From: Xenopus tropicalis
Lineage: Eukaryota > Chordata > Amphibia > Anura > Pipidae
DNA: 64,000 bases
NCBI RefSeq assembly: GCF_000004195.4
Contig: NC_030681.2
Coordinates: 91,085,681 to 91,149,680 of the forward strand
Reading direction: 5' to 3'
The translations under genes were made by a program, and so were the position numbers. Positions 19,871-31,719 of the stretch are shown one piece after another (the first letter of the stretch is position 1; every line of letters begins with the position of its first letter). A model generated the notes under the pieces. That model saw nothing but the letters and a program-made list of their open reading frames with translations. It had not been told where the DNA came from and searched no databases.

Positions 19871-22800
19871 ACACGTTTCCTAATAAAGCATACCACACCT
19901 GGCATTTGTTGTGCATGTGTTTATACACAGCAATAATGCCACAGAGCACTGGCACCAGCGTATTGTCACATACAATTACACAGGAACCTATTGATGCAAG
20001 ATCACTTTACAGATTGCTTTATATCTGACATGTGGCCATGGGTGTAATAAAAAAATTGCACCAGAAATTTTTGCCCATCCCCATCAAACTCACACAATGC
20101 CCTTGCTCCCTCTGCAGCTGTAGGGTTCGAACCCTCTGTAGTTTTGCCACTCCTTGTAGCACCAATGTGTTTCTATTAAATAGATGGCAAGGATTCTTTC
20201 TCATTTCAAAGTGATCATTGCTTCTAGTGTGACACTCTTTGCATGTCTGCATGCATCTACCAGCCTCTTCCTGTATGGCAGCACTTTCCTTACATTCACA
20301 AAAAGTAAATCCAGATTGAAAAGGGAAATTTGATAAAAATGCATCCTATCTGTCTTTGGCACAATTAGGTTTCAACATATTTTCTTATAGGATTGTTTGA
20401 GTCTATACATTGGGGCAAATCAATTTGCAACTCTGTGTGCAAGGATACTTATAAAAAACATTTTATTTCTCCATATGTTTTATTAAAAAAGGTAAAAGGT
20501 GACAATAACTGTGCTTGGCCACAATATGTGGGCTCCTATACAAGATACAGGCTTGTAACTTCTTGGCATTATTCCAAAATAAAAATTCTTGGCATTCTGA
20601 AGAGAGACAAACCTCCAGGTCTGATCAAGGATCAACCCCTATGACTTCTTTTAATCTCAATAATTTATTTTAATTACTCTAGCATGTGCAGGCCAGCAAT
20701 ATATACTTAAAAGGCAAAACTAAAAAGCATTATTATGTTACAATGTACATGAAGGAACTAGCCATCTGGTGTAAGATATAAAACTGCCCAAATAGGTTAA
20801 CTCCTCTGTATTTCTGGTTTGCTTCCAATAGGCAGCTGGCATGGTTCCATGAAGGACAAGTCTGCAATCTTTTATATAGTATGAATACTACCTTCCAAAA
20901 CCAGTCGCTGATCATGTAAGACCAATATAACAAATTATGTTTGAAACATAAAGGAAAACAAACTGTCACCTAAATTTTTACAACTGTTGTCATTGTTCCA
21001 ACCTTTGATTACCCTGTTCCTTGTGTTCTTAATGAAAACTTTAAAAGTAGTATTTGGTCAAAAATTATTGATATTCATTTCCCTGTATAGCTCTTTTCAC
21101 ATTTGCCCCATACTCCTAAATAAGTTGTTGACCAAATGGAGTTGCCACTGCTTTCCCCCACACAGTGCCAAGTGGGGTGGGAAGAATTAAAATATAATAA
21201 AAATAAAGTTATAAAAAGCATCTTGTGCTATATAAAAGTTTTAAAAGTAGATGTAATAAACAGCATTTTATTTGGTGTTCTTTGGCAGTAAATCGAAACT
21301 TTTTGGTGACTATTGTCAAGCAAAATATGTGTTATTTTTTCTTTTTCTACTGAATTTTTTGAACTGTATGTGTGTTTTTTTTAAAATAACTAAATACCAC
21401 ATAAGTCCTTTAGCTGGGGAATATAAAAAGCTAAATCATTAACTGGTTTCATCAAATGTATTAAATGAATACTAGTGAAATCTTCAACATTCAGTAACAC
21501 TACGTACTAACAAATATATGTATATAGCAAAATAAATAAATAAACCAAATGGAATGTATGGTAAGCCTAATTTATGTTACTTTAATATTATTCACATTAA
21601 AATGGGATTCAAAAGCATATCATTTTAAATGACATATTTTTTAACAGGAAATCCTTGGTAAAAGGCAAATACAATTATTCATATTTTCCATAGTTTTAGA
21701 TTTCATCCTGGAATGATCTAAGAATTCAATAGTCCATAAAAGGTATTTTGCCATGGAGACATATTCAATCTAAATCACCATATAATTTGCTTTACTAATT
21801 GCTATGTATGAAAAGGACCAGACAAATTTAGAACGCTATGATCTGAGTTAAAGGTTAATAAAGAAGTAAGGGTGTCAAGTAAAGGGTGTCAAGTGATTTG
21901 TCCCTTTTCTGCATTTGAAGAAACTAAAAAATGAATTAAGGTCGGGAACATCCTGTACTACAAAGTAGTCACTGATACATACATAAATGATAGAGAGCAT
22001 CTCATATATCCTATGCATAATCTAAAACCATTTATACCCTATGGATGTCTTTAGTTTTAGCTAGTGGCTCTCAAACCACTGCTTGGAGCAGTGGTGGGGG
22101 GCTCAGCTTTAAGGCCAATTAAGGTGAAATTTTGAGCAAATGCCTATTTGCTCTCTGATATACAGATTAGAACCAAGACTTAATGTAAATTAGGGTGAAA
22201 TAATATAATTGCTATTATTGGAACTATGGCTGAATGGCAGATACACCCGTGTTAACCTTTATCTGTAGCCTCGTTATGAGAAAAACTGTGCAACCACTTA
22301 GAGTGGCATGCATTTTCTTCCCAGTGGTGTCTGAGCCATAAATGATATTACACGATACATGATTTCTACCACAGACAAACATTTTCTTCTTACTCTATGC
22401 TTAAATGTGTAGAAGTGATTATCTTAAAGGATTAAAAGTAGAAATGGAGAGAGAAGTCTGGCAGTCTGTGGTTGCTGAGCCCATGAGCACTACATATCCT
22501 GTACAGGACAGACACTGAGGGGGAGATGGTATCCACTGTGAAGCAAAGACCCAAAGCACCAAAGCAATCAAATCACTAAAATGTATTCAATGTAAGTGTC
22601 ACGTCAATTACATTTTGAAGATCTTTGGCAGATTTATTTAATTTATTTAGTGCTTGTCAAATTGTTTCCTACCCTTAGCATCTTGATATAGCTCAATAGT
22701 TAAAATGTTGCATTCTATACATACATTTCTGCACTGGAAAGAACCAAAATTAGATTTCACAGGAAGGGTGAGAAAGATTATGGTAGCTTGGGGACTGGAA

Positions 22801-23150
22801 GTTAAGTTTAGGATATTATTGAGGAGGGGGTGCCTGAATAGGTAATACATTTAGTTTGACAGCTGAAAATGTGAATTGTGAAATTACTATTAAAATGTTT
22901 TTTTAACAAACATATGCTTATTTATCAATAAAGAAAAACTATTATTTAAAAATAACTAGTTAATAGGGTTTCTGTATGACTTCCCTATACTGGGCTCTGG
23001 TCAGTCCTTCCTGCCTTCTGTTCCGCAAACAGTGCTGCTGACTATTGACACAAGGGAACACTGAAGCTACCAGCCACCTCTGGACCATTGATAGGGGCCA
23101 CTCAGTTGGGGCGCATACGTCACTCACATACCGAACATCAGAAACGACAC
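19871..23150. other. Long stretch without supported genes
   Basis: A palindromic B-box-like GGGTTCGAACCC occurs near 20122, with no A box at tRNA spacing. GGGTGTCAAGTAAA is duplicated near 21870. An AAACCACTGCTTGGAGCAGTGGT hairpin lies near 22074. Open frames up to 83 codons have no motif. The part from 20990 to 22060 is repeat-poor. Confidence 0.4.
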
Positions 23151-23153
23151 CAA

Positions 23154-23506
23154 AGGGCACATTTACTAATCCATGAATCCGAATCACGAATGGGAAAAAA
23201 TCGTATTGGAAACGAAAATTTCGGAAGATCGCATATATCACGAAAATGCTTACGAAAAAATCGTATTAGTCACGATAATATCGTATTGCGGATCCGAAAG
23301 TCCCGAAATTTTCGTACCGAACAATTGTAAACAGTGGTAAAACCTTTCCGATTTTTTCGTGCAAACGTCCGAAAAAGTTGTGCGCTGTACGAAAAAGTCG
23401 TGCGCCGTACGAAAAAGTCGTGCGGACGCCCGAAAAAAAACGGCGAAAATACGCTCGGAGCGTTTGCATGAACGCTCGAGCGTTCGTGCTTTTGTTAATG
23501 TGCCCC
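23154..23506. mobile_element. CpG-rich TWA-type MITE
   Basis: The left end AGGGCACATTTACTAATCC and right end TTGTTAATGTGCCCC are inverted. CAA occurs on both sides and may be a 3-bp TSD. The body is full of TTTTTCGTGC/TACGAAAAAG words on alternating strands, so several stems can form. Its many open frames arise from this composition and are not genes. Confidence 0.65.
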
Positions 23507-23509
23507 CAA

Positions 23510-24256
23510 GTGATGTTGCATTTATTTTTCCGAACTGCCCGCAATTGTGTCTGGCACTGTGCCCCCTTATGACAGCAAGGATAAAAAAACATGACGATTG
23601 AACTCAAAATTGCACTTTGCTCACTGCAAAGTAAATGACCCCTATTGCTGTACAATATAAGTTAATCATTCTATTGATTACTGACCTACTGAAAGTCTTT
23701 TCCACTGAAATTGTATAATATCAAAATAAATAATAAAACATCTGTTATATTGCAGTCCCTGAGTTTTTCTCAAAACCCATGAAGCCTAATACTAGCTGCT
23801 GCTAGTTACTCATTGGAGCACACAAACGAAGAGAACTCCAAGCACTCCGGACTCAGAAGCTTCATTAAAAACAGGTCTTTATTTATCCATTTAAAAACTG
23901 AACGCCTAACGCGTTCTCATTGGAGCACCCAAAAAACAATTATACATTGTCATTTCATTTTAACTATGTTTTCAATTCCCTCATACTTCATGTTTCATGT
24001 TCCTGTTTATCTGGGCTTTGACTAAGGATAGAAACTAGGTTGGCCACTACAACATCATCTCTGAGCATGGCTTTCCAGATCTGTATAATATATGTTTCAC
24101 TTGAGAGTCATTTAAAGGATAAAAGGAAACAATTGTTTTCATTTCAAATCTAGAGATTCTCTAATACATGTTATTTGGTGTACAGTTAGAAAGATTTTCA
24201 GTAATTGGAGTTACAGGATTACTCGACAGACCCCCATCCAAAATACATTAATCTCA
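23510..24256. other. Unassigned
   Basis: A GAACGCCTAACGCGTTCTCA palindromic word lies near 23899. No gene. Confidence 0.35.
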
Positions 24257-24257
24257 G

Positions 24258-24440
24258 AACTAGTGACGAGCAAAATTTTTTGCCAGGTTTTGCTGTGGAA
24301 AAAAAAGGCCATAGACTCCAACTGCTGCAAAAACAAAAGTTGTACAGTAAAAAAGCTGCAAAAAAACAGACATTGGATTTTACAAATGTTTTCCACTGAT
24401 TTTTTAACTAAGCGAAATGGGACAAGTTCTCCCATCACAA
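24258..24440. mobile_element. hAT MITE of the TAGTGATGAGCGAA type
   Basis: It starts TAGTGACGAGCAAAATTTTT TTGCCAGG and ends AGCGAAATGGGACAAGTTCT CCCATCAC. The order of blocks matches the complete copy at 27492, with the centre shortened. No exact TSD is visible. Confidence 0.6.
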
Positions 24441-25199
24441 CTTAGAATAAGTCCAAAGTAAGCGAGAGAAATCTTGGATTTCTTGATGACATTTAGGGCA
24501 ATTGTTCTTACCTTAGCTCTTCACTAGTCACACATGTAATAAAGGCTTGATGTACGCCATGAATTTGTAAGAAGCAACTATGGGCAGATAGCAATACCTT
24601 AGTATGGGCTTCCAATGCCTCTTACCAACTGTCAGTATGCATTGTAAATTGAAATAAACCAATTCTTTCTGTACCTGTTTTTTTGGCTAGATGACATTAT
24701 ACGTAATCTGATTATAACACTGAGCAAATGCCATCTTGTTTGACTGCTACTAAATCTAAGGTCATTATTTTTTTTGCATTTCTTTCATGTTTGATGATTC
24801 TCTCTCTATATATATACATGTTAAATAATGAATTCATGGATTATCAAGAGTGCAACATCCAAACTATAGAAAAAACCTGAGCCTTTTCCTCATTTCAATT
24901 TAGTGGCTCAAGTGTTTTCTTGCTTTTGTCAGGTGATCATTACAAGAAGAGATAAATGCTGTACAAAGTAGAGGGCAGGGTTTTATCTTCAGTGAGTATA
25001 CATATGCTATGTACAGATAGAACAGTGGTGTAGACAGGGAATTGTTACTTCAATAATCAGTTGCTATGGACATTTTCACAAAAAACTTAGCTAGGAAAAT
25101 AGTTTCTTACAAAAACTAAGATTTTCAATTTCAGTTGTATATAACTTATAGGCTCCCTCATAATCTTTAATGTGCTTCATTCCTCTGCACTTCACACCT
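24441..25199. other. Unassigned
   Basis: Low-complexity TCTCTCTATATATATAC lies near 24800. Nothing else is supported. Confidence 0.35.
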
Positions 25200-25690
25200 T
25201 CTTTTTTCTTTGTGTCACCATACCATCCTAAGCAGCTCCACCTCTCTTTGGTTGCCCCCCACTGTTACTTATGTTTCCCACCATTTTTTGCTTCTTACAT
25301 TTGAAATACTGTCCCTGAATTCCTCCAGAGAATCCTCCCTCAGTCTCTTCAGAAATAAACTCAATGACTACCTCTTGGAGCACTCGCATTAAAACCTGAC
25401 CCAGGCACTTACTGCATACTGCAACGTCAACCACTGCAGACTGAAGCACTTAATATCCTTCTGTTTGTTTGTTTCTACGTTACCCACCCACTTATACTGT
25501 AAGCTCGATTGGACAGGTATCTCCTTATTTTCTCTATGACACTTTGTTAATCTTTAATATAACTGTACTTTGTATTTATTTTTATTTGTTATTGTATCAA
25601 CCCGTTTGTTTTATTAATTTATTGTTCTGCTGTACATAAGTGGTGCTATATAAGTGAAACAATATATACTGTACATATGTAGCATGTAAG
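25200..25690 (+). pseudogene. 3' end of an L2-like LINE (ORF2 C-terminus and tail)
   Basis: The open frame ending at 25392 finishes with SSRESSLSLFRNKLNDYLLE, which fits the C-terminal ...LFRxxLKxYL end common in L2/CR1-group ORF2 proteins. It is followed by a tail with TATACTGTAAGCTCGATTGG ACAGG and GTGGTGCTATATAAGTGAAAC. Only the last two to three dozen residues are recognisable; everything upstream is lost. The copy is a 5'-truncated relic. Confidence 0.6.
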
Positions 25691-25850
25691 AACTAAAGCT
25701 TGAGAAAGAAGTAGGCTAGACATGCAGCACATTAGTATGACTACAGTCACAATTGTGGGTCTGCAAAAAAAGGTGCATTTGATATGTTTATTGATGCCAT
25801 TTATTAAAAGTACTTGTGCTTATTTGCACCAATTGCCATTGCAATTATGG

Positions 25851-26273
25851 CAGGGGTCTCAAACTCGCGGCCCGCGGGCCATTTGCGGCCCTCAGTACAG
25901 TATTTTGTGGCCCGCACCAACGCCTTCTCAAAAGCAATGAATGGATTGCGATTTTTATTGCGATTCAAGGGATAATGCAAGGCACGGCGGGCGGGAGCTG
26001 CTGATTGCGGAAATGACGTTATGCCATCATAACAGTTATTATGGGAAGACGTTCTGTGTGCACAATTAGCTGCTAAGGAGCTAATTGTGCACACAGAACA
26101 TCTTCCCATAATAACGGTTATGATGGCATAACGTCATTTCCGCAATCAGCAGCTCCCGCCGTGCCTTGCATTATCCCTTGAAAGCCAATTTTTTGTGAAA
26201 TCCCTTATGCGGCCCAGCCTCATCCTGACTTTGCCTCCTGCGGCCCCCAGGTAAATTGAGTTTGAGCCCCCTG
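25851..26273. mobile_element. Palindromic hAT-type element with perfect TSD
   Basis: The ends are CAGGGGTCTCAAACTCGCGG and GTAAATTGAGTTTGAGCCCC CTG. The TSD AATTATGG is exact (25843-25850 and 26274-26281). Inside the terminal GCGGCCCGCGGGCC-type block lies a giant inverted repeat, arms about 25965-26071 and 26079-26181, nearly perfect with a seven-base centre. No transposase. It resembles SPIN/Charlie-like hAT elements at the ends. Confidence 0.88.
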
Positions 26274-26281
26274 AATTATGG

Positions 26282-27483
26282 GATAACCCTGCATTATTGG
26301 TAAAAACATTGGTAATTGCACTCAGTATTGCATTTTAAAGACTGCACATGAACACGTGCGTAACTGTGTGTTCGTAAATGAGCCCTATCACGTTTTGTTT
26401 ATCTTTACTGGCCTAAGGTAACCAGAGCAGTATGATCTTTGCCTTTAAAGATACCCCCAGTAGATCCTTGTCTTTTTTTCTGTTGATTTGAAATATGCAG
26501 TACAAACAAAAAAGTTCATAATACAAGTGAATTAGCAATTAATTCAAGCTGACATTCCAATGGCAGCTCAGAAACTAGTTCATTCTACATTAGAATTTAA
26601 AATTGAGCACTATAGCATTATCATTTTTTGCTTGATGTTTTCCAGCAACCCCTAAGTCTAGATTTTCTACAGCTGCCCAGAGCAGCGTCACTGACAAAAT
26701 ATGGGCTAACCACATCCAAAAACCGAAGGATTGGATCATTACTGCTATAGGTCTTCTGAACCTCTCTTCTGGTACAGTAAGTTCAATATAGAAAATATAG
26801 TCTTTTAGCCATACTGATTTTTAATCTCCTGTAATAGAGCAAGGTTCCACATAAAAATTCTACAGCAAAATTTGCAATGAGGTAGAAAAATCAGGTTATG
26901 TAATAGTGTGGGAGAAAGCCAAATGATACATAAGAAACAGAGAACAGAGTTGCTAAAATATGGGCAAAACACAAACTAAAACGCAAAGAGAAAAAGAAAT
27001 TTTTTTTGGCCCCCAGCCTGCACAAGAGCATAGACTTCTTTGCATAATATTAATTCCAATACAATCTGGCCTGGTTCATGGAAAAAGTTGTACAACACTT
27101 TAAGAAGACGTAATATTATAAAATAATTGTGGGATATATTATAGCTAAGATGTTGGAAGTAAAAGTCCAAATGCGGTTGGAGTCAAACTCGCCTTACTAT
27201 AAACAGGCTAATTCAAGTCTCAAAGCTGAATTTTCTTTTAAAAATTCCCCACCTTTTATAAGGTAGCTCAAACTGGGATGGCCACCAGCACTTCACGTTG
27301 CACAACAGACACACCACCTTCACCTGCAGAGCTGCTGTTCAGCGGCAAACACAGGATCAAAATTCTAGACATTAGTGACAGGAAAACTGAGACTCTGGAT
27401 AGAGATTTGTTGGGAAAAGATTTCAGTGATACAGTAAATCCAAAATAAAAGCATGCCAGACCCTCTAGATTGGCAGTGGGGTA
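26282..27483. other. Unassigned
   Basis: GTAAATGAGCCCTAT near 26374 looks like the right end of a TWA-type MITE. Elsewhere no gene or repeat is recognised; open frames at 26976-27170 and 27268-27564 (minus) have no motif. Confidence 0.4.
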
Positions 27484-27491
27484 CAGAGTAC

Positions 27492-27900
27492 TAGTGATGA
27501 GCGAATCTGTCCCGTTTCGCTTCGCCATAAAATTTGCAAACAGCAAAAAATTCTCGAAACGCATTTGTCACACAATTTTTTTGTTGCCCGAATCTTTTTT
27601 GTCGACCGCATCTATTTTTGATGCCCGTGTACATTTTTTGTCGCCCGCCCATTTTTATGCGACCGCGCCCATTTATGGTACCACCACGCCCAACGTGACA
27701 CGACTACACCTTTTTTGACGCCACTGTGCCCGTTTTGATGAGACTGCGCCCAATTTGACACGCAACATAAAAAAAAATCTGTGCAACAAATTTTTCCGCG
27801 CCGAATTTTCACGGAAGCTTCACAAAACAATTCGCCGATGGCGAAATGAGGAAATTCGCTCTGAATCCATGCCTGGCGAAAAAAAATTCGCTCATCACTA
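27492..27900. mobile_element. Reference copy of the TAGTGATGAGCGAA hAT MITE
   Basis: It is symmetric: TAGTGATGAGCGAATCTGTC at the left and AAATTCGCTCATCACTA at the right, with an exact 8-bp TSD, CAGAGTAC (27484-27491 and 27901-27908). The middle is a CpG-rich series of GACCGCGCCCATTT-like words. No transposase. The TSD length places the family in hAT. Confidence 0.88.
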
Positions 27901-28068
27901 CAGAGTACTGAATCAGATACAGAGAAGGCACAAACTGGATCCTTTGTATGATACACAACCGCATATGATTACAGGCATCAAAGGCTCTATGGTGACAGCA
28001 GAAAGTGACCAGACTAGTCTTACTCAAAATGCTTCCTATTTCAAAAGGATTCCTCAGAAAACTCCATT

Positions 28069-28400
28069 TTTTTAATTGTTTTTATTTATTTTTGTAACAA
28101 TCGGATTCCACATATACAAAATAGTGTCCATTGCAAAAGAAGGATAGTGTAACTTGGAGATTGGTGTGTACAATATCAGTACAGGTAGTAATAATGTGCG
28201 TAGGTTATCTTGTGCCTGGTTGTCTCACTATACAAAACAGTTGCATTAGTAGGCTTATTGGGATTGAACAGACATTTGAGCAATAAGGTAACTGACCTGA
28301 TCTAACGCTTAGGTGTGCCAAATTACCATAAGTATGTTGTGGTGAAATCCGATTTATAATTAAATCAAAGCAAGTAAAAATATATATGTAAAGTTTTCAA
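28069..28400 (-). mobile_element. Possible 3' UTR and tail of an L1-like LINE
   Basis: TTTTTTTAATTGTTTTTATTTATTTTTGTAAC at the left resembles the proven LINE tail at 7402, followed by non-coding sequence rich in short GTACA and TATAC words. No ORF2 remnant or TSD was found, so the right edge is a guess. Confidence 0.35.
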
Positions 28401-28786
28401 TAAGAAAATCTGATATTGATGATAATGTTGATGATGGTTTGCCTTTGCAAAGGCTGTTTCAGGAGAACACTTAAACAAGCAATGACTGCTCTACAAAGAG
28501 GATCAGGGATGTTTCTGGCCCCTGAGGAGGCTCCTGTAATGCCGTCCCCCCTCACCCAGTCCACCCCCTTACCTTTACAGCACCAAAATATGTCCAGGGG
28601 GCCTGCATCTGCACTAGCAGAACTGAATTTCAATTTAAAAAACCAGAAACTCTGCTATTAAAGTTACCACGAGCAGATTTTTGCCGACTCTGGAGAGGAG
28701 TTCAGTAAAAGAAAACAGATCAGTATTGTGGCCACCCGTGCCTACTAATTGATAATCAGTGAGAACAGACAGGAAGTCTCTTGCAT
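28401..28786. other. Unassigned
   Basis: No repeat end is recognised. Open frames on both strands at 28397-28661 overlap each other and have no motif. Confidence 0.35.
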
Positions 28787-28915
28787 TAGCGATGAGTAAA
28801 TCTGTCCCGCTTTGCTTCGGCAAAAAATTTGCGAAAGTTTGAAAGGATTCACCAAACAAAGAATAATTTGCTAGACATATGCAACAATTTTTTTGATGTG
28901 CAGCATTTTATTAGA
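28787..28915. mobile_element. Fragment of a TAGTGATGAGCGAA-type hAT MITE
   Basis: TTAGCGATGAGTAAATCTGTCCCG, GCTTTGCTTCGGC and AAAAAATTTGCGAAA match the left half of the complete copy; the right half is missing. Confidence 0.6.
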
Positions 28916-29052
28916 CCACAGTAAAGGCTATTCTCTGTATGTCCAATGTATACTATATTGTGTTAAATCTAAAAGCAAGGTAGGGATGTAGTATTGAACA
29001 GCGGCCCTGTTAGTAAGTAAAATACAACATGCTGCTCTGTGTTTGTAAGACT

Positions 29053-29196
29053 CCCATTGGCTGTGCTTGCTCACATGGCTAGGGAAAGGGGCTGGACTTC
29101 CCCATTGGCTGTTCACGCTCACATGGCTAGGGAAAGGGACTGGATTTCCCCATTGGCTGTGCTTGCTCACATGGCTAGGGAAAAGGGGGCTGGATT
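29053..29196. repeat. Three tandem 48-bp repeats, each with a CCAAT box
   Basis: Each unit begins CCCATTGGCTGTGCTTGC TC and continues ACATGGCTAGGGAAAGGG. Units start at 29053, 29101 and 29149. ATTGG is an inverted CCAAT box, so three occur at a fixed 48-bp spacing. About 80 bases after the array AATAAA occurs at 29274. The layout resembles an LTR U3 enhancer array, although no LTR ends were identified. Confidence 0.85.
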
Positions 29197-29749
29197 TCTG
29201 CAGCAGCTGGTCTGTAGAGGGGAAGTGTAGCCAGTGCTGGGCTGAGCTTTGCTGTGTGCTGTAGTCTATGCAGGAATAAAGAGATGTACTGCTGTAGAGA
29301 TGAGCAGTGTTTCCTTGTGTGCACTTTAACCCTTTACTCTTCAAACTCTGCCTTGTATATTATCCCCCACTTACAATTTGGTACATTTACATACACCTGG
29401 TGGGGATCTGGCTGAGCCATAATACAATTAAAGCAAAAGAAAAATGCAAGTGAAAAGCAATCTTGGAAGTGAAGGAAAAGCACATAACAGAAACACTGGA
29501 AGAAGAGAAAACAAAGGGATAAGGAAAGGGAAGTAAAAGCAAAGACCTTGGGAACACAGGTATATAGGGTATATACTGTGGTAAATGATATATGATCTCT
29601 GTTTATATAGTGCCAATATATTTAGCAGGCTAGTGATAGGTATAGAGCATGTGTTACATGCGACCTTAATACACAGGAGTGGGCCTCCGCTATATGGGAG
29701 GTGCTAATGGAGCTGAGGGTGTAGTTGAACTACAACTAAATAAGCTTGT
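29197..29749. other. LTR-like downstream part and purine-rich tract
   Basis: After AATAAA the sequence runs to TGGTGGGGATCTGGCTGAGCC near 29399 and then a purine-rich stretch (29430-29550). This would fit LTR end, primer-binding site and leader, but the evidence is weak. No coding frame. Confidence 0.25.
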
Positions 29750-30955
29750 GTGGTGCAGATAGAATAATGGACGCCAGAAAGGTTCTTGCTCATGAACTAT
29801 AGTACAAGTTTATTGGACAAGGCACAACTTAATAGTGCAGCAGGGATTATACTCACAGACACAGCAGATTGAATGGTCACAGAGAATAACAGCAGCTGTG
29901 ACACTTTAGGAACAGTCTAACCCACTTGAAGGATTATGCAGAGTATTAGCTGTATGCCCAGGAATGGATGCCCTTTACTGGAACGGATCCCCTCCAGCCA
30001 ACTATGGTTCAGGCATACCCCCCAACTGTCCCACTTTTCGCGGGACAGTCCCGGTTTTTACAGCGCGTCCTGCTGTCCCGGATTGTTCAATGAATGTCCC
30101 TCATTACGGAAATGCAGAACATTCATTAAACTATCCAGGCCAGCGGGACACTCCGGCTCCTTCTTCTTGGGCTCCCGCTCCTTATTCGGCTCCTCATACG
30201 GTGGCGACAGGTCCTTTTATAAGGTTGCGCCCGTGCGTACGTGTGACGTCACACTGTGTATGGGGGCACTTTCTATGGGGGCATTGTGTATGGAGGGTGC
30301 TTTCTATGGGGTGCTGTCTATTGGGCCATCGTGGGCACTATTTTAACTATTTTAAAAATGGGGTGTGGCAATTGGGGCGTGGCCAAAAAAATTTGCTGCG
30401 CTCCGCGCGCCAAGTCTTTTTGTCCCTCTTTCCATTTTTCAAATGTTGGGAGGTATGGTTCAGGGTAAGGTACTGCCTGAATCCTGCATCTTAACTGTGG
30501 TCCCTACAGCAAGGCATACAAAGCCTGGGTTAGACTAAACCCTTACAGTCTCCTTTGATGGGGCTAGTGCTGCCCTTACTAAATAAGCTATCTATGCTCA
30601 CCACTCCTAGAGGGTGCTATTACATAAATTGACTGTGCTGGCTTGATCTCATTCACGGGGCCCTGTCCCCGACTTACAAATTGGCAGGTTCTCCTTACTG
30701 GGGCCGAATGCCTCAGGCTCAGTGACATGCAGCCTTAGGACAACAGCAGCCAAAGAGGAAGACACTTCCTTGTGCAAGACACTATATAGTCTGCCAAGGG
30801 GAGTTGGCAACCTGGCTAAACCTATAGGGGGTAGCCTATTAACTGTAATCTGAGTGTAGAGGGCTCTGCCCTATAACAGCACAGATAAGATAAGGATAGG
30901 GATAACACCATAGGGAGCTTAAACCTATGGGTCCCTACAGCTGTTATACAAAGTA
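29750..30955 (-). mobile_element. LTR-like element on the minus strand, split by a hAT element
   Basis: Read on the minus strand it starts TGTAGGGACCCATAGGTTTA AGC, has a TATA-like CTATATAG about 160 bases in, and an AATAAA near 29814. This is the order expected of a solo LTR. No TSD was confirmed and the left edge is approximate. The segment at 30014-30456 is a later insertion. Confidence 0.4.
30014..30456. mobile_element. hAT-type element with perfect TSD
   Basis: It starts CATACCCCCCAACTGTCCC and ends CAAATGTTGGGAGGTAT, inverted ends, with an exact 8-bp TSD, GGTTCAGG (30006-30013 and 30457-30464). A CGCGGGACAGTCCCG palindrome lies near the left end. Two plus-strand open frames of 136 and 176 codons run through it; they reflect low stop density and are not genes. 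Confidence 0.82.
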
Positions 30956-31084
30956 TAACAAAATATGTCTTTTGTGTACCTAACAAACAGTTTTTGGCTA
31001 GAAAGTGCTTAAAACACTAGTGCACTTGATGTGTCTGATGCTGCCATTCCAACCATGGAAAAGGGGGGTGTTTTTGTAATGTGG
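30956..31084. other. Unassigned
   Basis: Short spacer with no recognisable feature. Confidence 0.3.
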
Positions 31085-31423
31085 GTGTGGTCAAAAGGAG
31101 CATGGCCAAAAATATAGCAAATACTGTACTTCATCAGCCAGTTAATGGACATAGTTCTGTCTTTTGCTTCCACTACTTCCTACTACAGTTATTATTTCTG
31201 GTCATGGTATGGTCTGGTCTGGTGATCTCCGAGGGAGCACACAGCCCATCACTAAATGGTGGATCAAGTGAAAGGATGTAAAAGGGCAGTATTTACTGAT
31301 ACTAATATATATATATACACGTTGTATATATTCCAGTTTAGCAAGATTCTTTAATAGGTCACTTAACATGATATAAACTATCTGTTGGTTAAGTATTCAT
31401 TCTGGGGGTATAGTTTTCCATTA
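31085..31423 (-). mobile_element. T2/Kolobok-type MITE, truncated, minus strand
   Basis: The right edge GGGGGTATAGTTTTCCATTAA is the reverse complement of the usual TTAAAGGAAAACTATACCCCC head. GCAGTATTTACTGATACTAA, TTCCAGTTTAGCAAGATTC and ACTTAACATGATATAAACTA follow the order of the family. The same subfamily is present at 35257-35492. Confidence 0.7.
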
Positions 31424-31500
31424 AATCCAATAGTATTGTTTTTGCTCCAATATAGATTAATTATATCTTAGTTGGGATCAAGTACAAGGTACTTGTCATA
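31424..31500. mobile_element. Fragment of an ACAGGTATGGGATCC-type element
   Basis: CCAATAGTATTGTTTTTGCTCC, ATTAATTATATCTTAGTTGG and GATCAAGTACAAGGTACT match the middle of the copies at 35.8 and 36.4 kb. Both ends are missing. Confidence 0.6.
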
Positions 31501-31719
31501 TCAGCATAGTATTTCCCTGGCATGTCTAGAGTTAAACCTGGCAACATTTGGCTTTGTGTCCACAGGACACCCTTAACTAATTCAATACACAACAAGGGAC
31601 TGTGGAAGGTGACAAACCTATCTGGGGCATCAGATAATGTGGAGCCAGCCATTTGGGGTCAGGAAACTGGGGCCTTTGGTTTCTTTGATCCGTTGATCAA
31701 AGCAAGGCAATTGTGGACC

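Noticed and set aside
20115..20140. A tRNA B-box-like GGGTTCGAACCC
   Set aside because: No A box at tRNA spacing and no acceptor stem could be drawn around it.
23088..23655. Five overlapping 64-129-codon frames
   Set aside because: They lie across a symmetric TTTTTCG/CGAAAAA MITE whose composition opens frames on both strands.
26640..26780. A possible exon near the AG-rich boundary at 26645
   Set aside because: There is a plausible acceptor-like tract (TTTTCCAG) but no conserved frame, donor or neighbouring exon.
29936..30494. Plus-strand frames of 136 and 176 codons
   Set aside because: They begin in LTR-like sequence, pass through a complete hAT element and end outside it; no motif.
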